Positions 21,301 through 24,272 of a stretch of 24,272 bases of DNA are shown piece by piece. The stretch lies in NCBI GenBank assembly GCA_003561665.1, contig PWVY01000292.1:1-24272 (forward strand), in the 5' to 3' direction. The position numbers and the translations under genes were made by a program. The notes beneath the pieces are model-generated. The model saw only the letters and a program-made list of their open reading frames with translations. It was not told where the DNA came from and did no database searches. Numbering within the stretch: the first letter of the stretch is position 1; each line of letters begins with the position of its first letter. This stretch comes from Thermoplasmata archaeon. Lineage in GTDB: Archaea; Thermoplasmatota; SW-10-69-26.

Positions 21301-24272
21301 GAGGACCTAAGCGGGAACGACCTCTCCGTTCGCAGCGAGCTCTTGCTCGGCAAACCCGCCGACTGGCCCCAAGAGATCCCCTGGTGGTTCGGAAGCCATC
21401 CCTACACCGACACCGGGCTCGACGCCGACGGGGACGGCGCCCCCGAAGCCCTCCTCCTCGACCCGGATCCCTTCACGAACCTTCCCGACGTCCCCACGCC
21501 CGAGAACGCATGGGATGTTGCCTGCCAAGCCGGCATCGTGTGCCACCAACCCGGCCTGGACCCCTGGGACTGGTCCCAAAACGAAGCCGAGACCAACCTC
21601 GAGGTGACCCTCCACGAGGTCGGCGAACCCCACGGCGGCGACCGCCTCGTCACGAAAGGCGACCCCAACCTCCACGCGCACATCGAGGTGACCACCCTCG
21701 ACGGAGAACCCGCCGCGAACATGCCCGTAGCGATCCTCGCCCTCTCCACCCTGCACGCAAACCAACTCGAATCCGGCGACATGAGCGTGCTCGCCCAACC
21801 CGAGACCGTGCTCTGCATCCAACACACCAACCAAGATGGCACCCTCACCACGGACGGCTGCAGCGTCGAAAGCACGCCCACAAGCCAAACCCTCACCGAC
21901 CGCTCATGGCTTGGCACCACGCAACCCGACTGGGACCGAGACTTGACCCTGCTCGATCCCACCGACAGCCATCAACACCAAGGCATCCCCGAGAACCAAC
22001 CCCGAATCGTCGCCTGGGCGATGGGCACCGGGAGTGACCCTGGAAGCACCGATCAACACCCCATCAACGTCGCAACGCCCACGCACCTTGAACTCGTGGA
22101 CGTTCCCCCCACCGCCACCAGCGACGACCAGATCCCCATCACGGTCCACCTCACCGACGGCGCCGGCGACCCCCTCCAAGCAGGAACCCTCACGCTCTCC
22201 CTCGGCGAGGACACGTACGAGGAACCCGTCGAAGGCGCAAGCACGATCACGTTCCCCGACGTACAGATGCCCCGCGTCGACGACGCCCAAGACCAAGCGA
22301 TCACCGTCACCTACGAACACACCCCCGCCACGTTCATCGAACCCGCCGACGCCACGGAAACCTTCCGCGTGCTGCCCACGCCCCAGATCAGCCTCATCCC
22401 CCCCAGCAAAGCCCTCGCCGGCGCGCCCGCCGCCGCCGAGGTCACCGTGCACGACGAGGGCACCCCCATCCAAGGCCCCCTCAACCTCACGCTTGGACCC
22501 GTGACCGTGAACGCGACCACGGACACGGACGGGACCGCGCTCGTACGCCTCGACATCCCCCACGACGTGCACCCCACCACCGAGACCCTCACCGTGACCT
22601 TCGAAGGCACCCAAGACTACGGGACGCACACCGTCACGCAAGATGTCCCCGTGAAACAACGCTTCAACGCCACCCTCACGCCCGACACGGCCATCCTCGG
22701 CGCCGAGCAACCGTTCAGCATCCAACTCGTAGACCTTGCCGGCCGCGCCCCCCTCCTCGACGTGAACCTCACCCTCCGCCTCGGGGACGAAGCCCAAAGC
22801 ACCGACATCCCCCAAGGCAGCGATCTCGCCGCGATGACCCTACCCGTCACGGCGCCCATCGGCACCTCCCCCCTCGAGATCAACGCGCACACCGACCAAG
22901 ACCGACGCTACGAACCGCTCGACGCCACAACCCCCCTCACGGTCATCTCCGAGGGATCCGTGGACCTCACCGCCGACCATATCCCCCCCGGGACCGTGCC
23001 CCGCGGCATCCCCACGCAAGCCTTCGCGAGCGTCACCGACGCCCTTGACCGACCCATCCCCCAAGGCACGCTCACGCTCGACTGGCCCTACGGCGAAACC
23101 ACCACGCCCATCGAGAACGGGGAGGCCAGCACGACCCTCACCACGCCCCCCACCGCCACGCCTGAACCCATGCGCATCGCTTGGACCGTGGAAGGCCCCG
23201 GGCTTACACCCACCAGCGGCACCGCGCAACTGGGCATCCTCGTCGAGACCACCACGAACCTGACCTCGACCCTCGACGCCAACGCTGGCACCGTCACCGC
23301 CACCGTGAGCCTGGTCGACGACCAACAAGAGCCCGTGCAAGGGCAACCTGTGACCCTCTCCTGGGGCCTTAGCGAAGACGCCCAAGCCCAAACGGACACC
23401 GACGGCCGTGCCGTCGTCACCCTCCCGCTCCCTGACGATGCCCCCCCCGGGGAGCATCCTCTCACCGCCCGTTTCCCCGGCACCCCCACGTACGCCAGCA
23501 GCGAAGCCACCGTGAACGTGCCCGTGCGCGGCCCCACCGCGTTCGACGTTCCCACCACCGCGGTCTGGAACGAAGGCCAAACCCTCTCCCTGGAAGGCAC
23601 GGTCCTTGACCCCAGGACCGGGCAAACACTGGATCTCCCTGTCGAGGTCCACCACGGCGAACAAAACCTCGACACGCTCCCCGCTTCTCGAGGCTTCAGC
23701 GTATCCCTTGACGCCAACGTGATCGACGAGGCCATCGGGGACGCCGAAACGTTCAACATCCACCTCTCCACGCCGGGGGACGACGCGTACGCCCCCTCCC
23801 AGGCCACCGTCGCGGTGGATCGCCAGATCCCCGTCGAGATCGCCACCGGCGTCAACCGAACCGACGACGGGGCCCTCGTCACGATCCAAGCCACCACGCC
23901 TCACGGCCCGCTGCCCAACACGGACCTTGCCATCGGAGGAGAGGGAACCGCTCCCATGACGGTGACCACAGACTCCGACGGGGAAGCGACCGTGCGCGTC
24001 TCTGAAAGCGCAGGCACGCTGGTGGTCCGCTATGGGGGCGATGATCGCCATAGCCCCTCTCAAGCGAGCGTGAACGTAGCCCAACCCGTCCCCGCGACCG
24101 TCGCGAACCTGGCCTGGTTGGGCTTCGCCGCGCTCGCCGCGCTCATCGCGATCGACGCGTGGATCGTGTACCGCGTCGTGGAACGGTTACGGGTCGGGCG
24201 CCAGGTCGAAGAAGTGCTCAAAGAGCTCGAGGACCGGCTCGTGATCGGGGACGAGGTTCAAGCGAGCATCTA
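18304..24272 (+). CDS. Partial (3'-truncated) membrane protein: TSP3-like calcium repeats, Ig-like array, transmembrane helix, start of a DUF4129-like tail
   Basis: ATG at 18304 starts a frame that stays open to the window end (1989 full codons plus TA, probably a Tyr codon). Residues 1-16 are basic (MKLKRAW...) and 18-40 hydrophobic (VIIAASATLAALLALAGAVLVAGA), either a signal anchor or a signal peptide. Residues 55 to about 1056 hold about 23 TSP3-like acidic turns, expected to bind calcium and form a rigid stalk. Residues about 1098-1930 are about eight Ig-like modules of about 95 residues, three with a T-D-(T/S)-D-G-x-A motif. Residues about 1934-1956 are a transmembrane helix, followed by a charged tail (RLRVGRQVEEVLKELEDRL, then VIGDEVQASI). 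If the N-terminal segment is not cleaved, the ectodomain is tied to the membrane at both ends. The tail resembles the start of DUF4129; that call is tentative because it is cut off. About sixteen cysteines precede residue 1190 and none were noticed after it. Confidence 0.88.
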   Translation, partial: MKLKRAWNAMTPSERVIIAASATLAALLALAGAVLVAGATFQPAQTDVTGGEIIDSDGDGLSDAEELLVYGTDPFNPDTSGDGIPDGWAAEHMRMNPQTGLPSPDPARNTSHEDPSGSGLTNLQEYQLGTDPWKKDTSGDGFHDGWLHEGGLDPTERHNPDHVCSPDGMTLQEKWDHGLDACSADSAGNGLFDKEEIDGRAELGGTEITFDPTDPARFSTGGSGLADGFAVYYGLDPHDPNVGRQDLSGDGMTAAEEARWSIERFDGDIRQAIVDGLDLLDPDTSNNGIPDAWLIRHDLDPLDPGVAHEDISESGLTNLEEYQWGTDPHLADTSGNGLTDGEEVHGWTITVDGQERRVSSNPLLPDSSGDGMTDYEAKNGLIEIDGETIEFPPVDPMLPDTSGDGLTDYATLTLTFGPNDDRLDPTLSDTSGSGIPDGLEFAYWTMRQTAAETGEWPQPHEIDTPPHVDQALFERFQTTFGDFPEKAGWPENLEPPEDTDAECYEQTAAAIQAQDPTVLGPGGDLSGDCIPNVLSPAAAHNVNDPDLPPGTDLLVDGDQLDPPERLGRTLPTTDPALRSTSGDALLDAWEINWATHASDADGQPAWIPNPQTVDSLGDGIPDEDDSWPGKIDGTPACWDDIAYPDDPDRDATGAGPPWLPEPFTNTDEMRLGTHPLGPRACDTDQDGLIDGWEATYQAHPHIDPLEPLASPWDGAIVQTVCYPGPRSEPPLPSPDEHANIHTVTLTEIPESGPVTTPLDDALLPPSTPRSDEPQAWAITGQGCQWVDGTAQPSTDICPDCSIVGMVVTLETQQWYKTNPLTDDTAGDGAPDAWKILWHALASPAQRALITPHMAETPEDPVGDGLNMQETYDRGASPLVEETIGDGIRDGDADNPLSEGAAGLMLRNDNGDHLLDDSCDEDEDHFDPRGTYTAQNQDEIDRLRNLQIVEVDEGVFLCQPRLDPTASSTDINQNGIWDAIELLHAYRENPNDRPELFDANEDLSGNDLSVRSELLLGKPADWPQEIPWWFGSHPYTDTGLDADGDGAPEALLLDPDPFTNLPDVPTPENAWDVACQAGIVCHQPGLDPWDWSQNEAETNLEVTLHEVGEPHGGDRLVTKGDPNLHAHIEVTTLDGEPAANMPVAILALSTLHANQLESGDMSVLAQPETVLCIQHTNQDGTLTTDGCSVESTPTSQTLTDRSWLGTTQPDWDRDLTLLDPTDSHQHQGIPENQPRIVAWAMGTGSDPGSTDQHPINVATPTHLELVDVPPTATSDDQIPITVHLTDGAGDPLQAGTLTLSLGEDTYEEPVEGASTITFPDVQMPRVDDAQDQAITVTYEHTPATFIEPADATETFRVLPTPQISLIPPSKALAGAPAAAEVTVHDEGTPIQGPLNLTLGPVTVNATTDTDGTALVRLDIPHDVHPTTETLTVTFEGTQDYGTHTVTQDVPVKQRFNATLTPDTAILGAEQPFSIQLVDLAGRAPLLDVNLTLRLGDEAQSTDIPQGSDLAAMTLPVTAPIGTSPLEINAHTDQDRRYEPLDATTPLTVISEGSVDLTADHIPPGTVPRGIPTQAFASVTDALDRPIPQGTLTLDWPYGETTTPIENGEASTTLTTPPTATPEPMRIAWTVEGPGLTPTSGTAQLGILVETTTNLTSTLDANAGTVTATVSLVDDQQEPVQGQPVTLSWGLSEDAQAQTDTDGRAVVTLPLPDDAPPGEHPLTARFPGTPTYASSEATVNVPVRGPTAFDVPTTAVWNEGQTLSLEGTVLDPRTGQTLDLPVEVHHGEQNLDTLPASRGFSVSLDANVIDEAIGDAETFNIHLSTPGDDAYAPSQATVAVDRQIPVEIATGVNRTDDGALVTIQATTPHGPLPNTDLAIGGEGTAPMTVTTDSDGEATVRVSESAGTLVVRYGGDDRHSPSQASVNVAQPVPATVANLAWLGFAALAALIAIDAWIVYRVVERLRVGRQVEEVLKELEDRLVIGDEVQASI
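18466..21474 (+). repeat. About 23 thrombospondin-type-3-like calcium-binding repeats in gene 4
   Basis: The core is D-x-[S/D]-G-[D/N/S]-G-[ILM]-x-D, often followed by GW or EE and then a 'G.DP.DP' spacer. Examples are DSDGDGLSDAEE at 18466, DTSGDGIPDGW at 18535, DTSGDGFHDGW at 18709, DTSGNGLTDGEE, DSSGDGMTDYEA, DTSGDGLTDYAT, DTSGSGIPDGLE, DTDQDGLIDGWE, DTAGDGAPDAW and DADGDGAPEA near 21421. In the first half most copies have Ser where TSP3 and EF-hand loops usually have Asp at the third ligand position. Later copies are more degenerate (for example GDLSGDCIPN, NDNGDHLLDD). The repeats also show at DNA level as recurrent GACACCAGCGGGGACGG-like strings. Confidence 0.85.
21595..24090 (+). repeat. 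About eight bacterial-Ig-like modules in the juxtamembrane part of gene 4
   Basis: Units start near 21595, 22081, 22381, 22666, 22960, 23251, 23536 and 23836. Several follow the Big_3/invasin-like pattern: a 'G.P....TL.' strand, then T-D-(T/S)-D-G-x-A (22519, 23392 and 23968), then 'F.GT..Y' or 'Y.GDDRHSPS', then a closing 'A.V.V' strand. One of the best units reads ARFPGTPTYASSEATVNVPV. These modules usually act as spacers or binding domains next to a membrane anchor. The first unit is longer and contains two cysteines; the rest have none. Confidence 0.75.
24103..24272 (+). other. Transmembrane helix and beginning of the cytoplasmic tail of gene 4
   Basis: About 22 mostly hydrophobic residues (ANLAWLGFAALAALIAIDAW and IVY) are followed by Arg- and Glu-rich helical sequence, which predicts an outside-to-inside crossing. 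The tail (EEVLKELEDRLVIGDEVQAS, then I and probably Y) resembles the 'L..GD.R.AIY.AYR.L' lead-in of DUF4129 domains, which sit on the cytoplasmic side in archaeal transglutaminase-type and other surface proteins. An Asp lies near the middle of the helix. The family call rests on about 35 residues. Confidence 0.5.

Noticed and set aside
18466..21474. Regularly spaced GACACCAGCGGGGACGG-like strings considered as a CRISPR array
   Set aside because: The repeats are in frame, vary at synonymous and non-synonymous positions, have irregular spacing and encode TSP3-like loops.
18466..21474. Dockerin domain as the explanation for the D-x-S-G-D-G loops
   Set aside because: Dockerins have two loops, each followed by a defined helix, in about 60-70 residues. 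Here more than 20 loops run over about 1000 residues with 'G.DP.DP' spacers, which fits TSP3-like arrays.
22840..24084. Minus-strand open frame of 414 codons opposite the Ig array of gene 4
   Set aside because: Same composition artefact. The plus strand there encodes repeated Ig modules with a conserved TD(T/S)DGxA motif, which the opposite frame cannot explain.

Overview
The window is one uninterrupted run of four very large plus-strand genes, all encoding secreted or membrane-tethered beta-rich proteins. Gene 1 is cut by the left edge and gene 4 by the right edge. There are no intergenic gaps: the three junctions are stop/start overlaps (GTGA at 2202, GTGA at 14522, ATGA at 18304), each preceded by a strong purine-rich ribosome binding site. 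I see no tRNA, rRNA, CRISPR array, insertion sequence, promoter or terminator. The promoter and terminator of this unit must lie outside the window.

The organism is most likely an archaeon. The evidence is the module set (CARDB/NEW3-type Ig domains, one PKD domain, TSP3-like calcium repeats), C-terminal tails with a Pro-containing motif, a short hydrophobic helix and an Arg cluster that resemble archaeosortase signals, and GGAGGTGA-type leaders on tightly overlapping genes. The DNA is GC-rich. The proteins are very acidic and almost free of lysine (by eye about 23 in 4107 residues of gene 2 and 3 in 1261 of gene 3), which suits a salt-adapted or otherwise extremophilic surface. Frequent CAA for Gln is not what I expect of typical Halobacteria, so a GC-rich Thermoplasmata-related or other halophilic lineage is possible. 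The assignment is inference.

Layout. (1) 1-2205: the C-terminal 734 residues of an Ig/FN3 tandem-repeat protein ending in a sorting-signal-like tail. (2) 2202-14525: a 4107-residue secreted protein built from about six jelly-roll (InhA/MAM-like) modules alternating with CARDB-like Ig domains, one PKD domain, and a C-terminal run of about seven Ig/CARDB-like modules; it has no membrane anchor. (3) 14522-18307: a 1261-residue secreted protein with an N-terminal DUF2341-like domain, a middle beta region, five or six NEW3/CARDB domains and a C-terminal anchor. (4) 18304 to past the right edge: a membrane protein with an N-terminal hydrophobic segment, about 23 TSP3-like repeats, about eight Ig-like domains, a transmembrane helix and the start of a cytoplasmic tail that looks like the beginning of a DUF4129-type region.

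Working model (inference): the four genes are co-transcribed and translationally coupled and build one cell-surface assembly. Genes 1, 3 and 4 would be membrane-attached, and the unanchored giant of gene 2 would be held by them through protein contacts. No catalytic motif was found, so structural, adhesive or ligand-binding roles are more likely than an enzymatic one. I do not recognise this four-gene combination as a named system.
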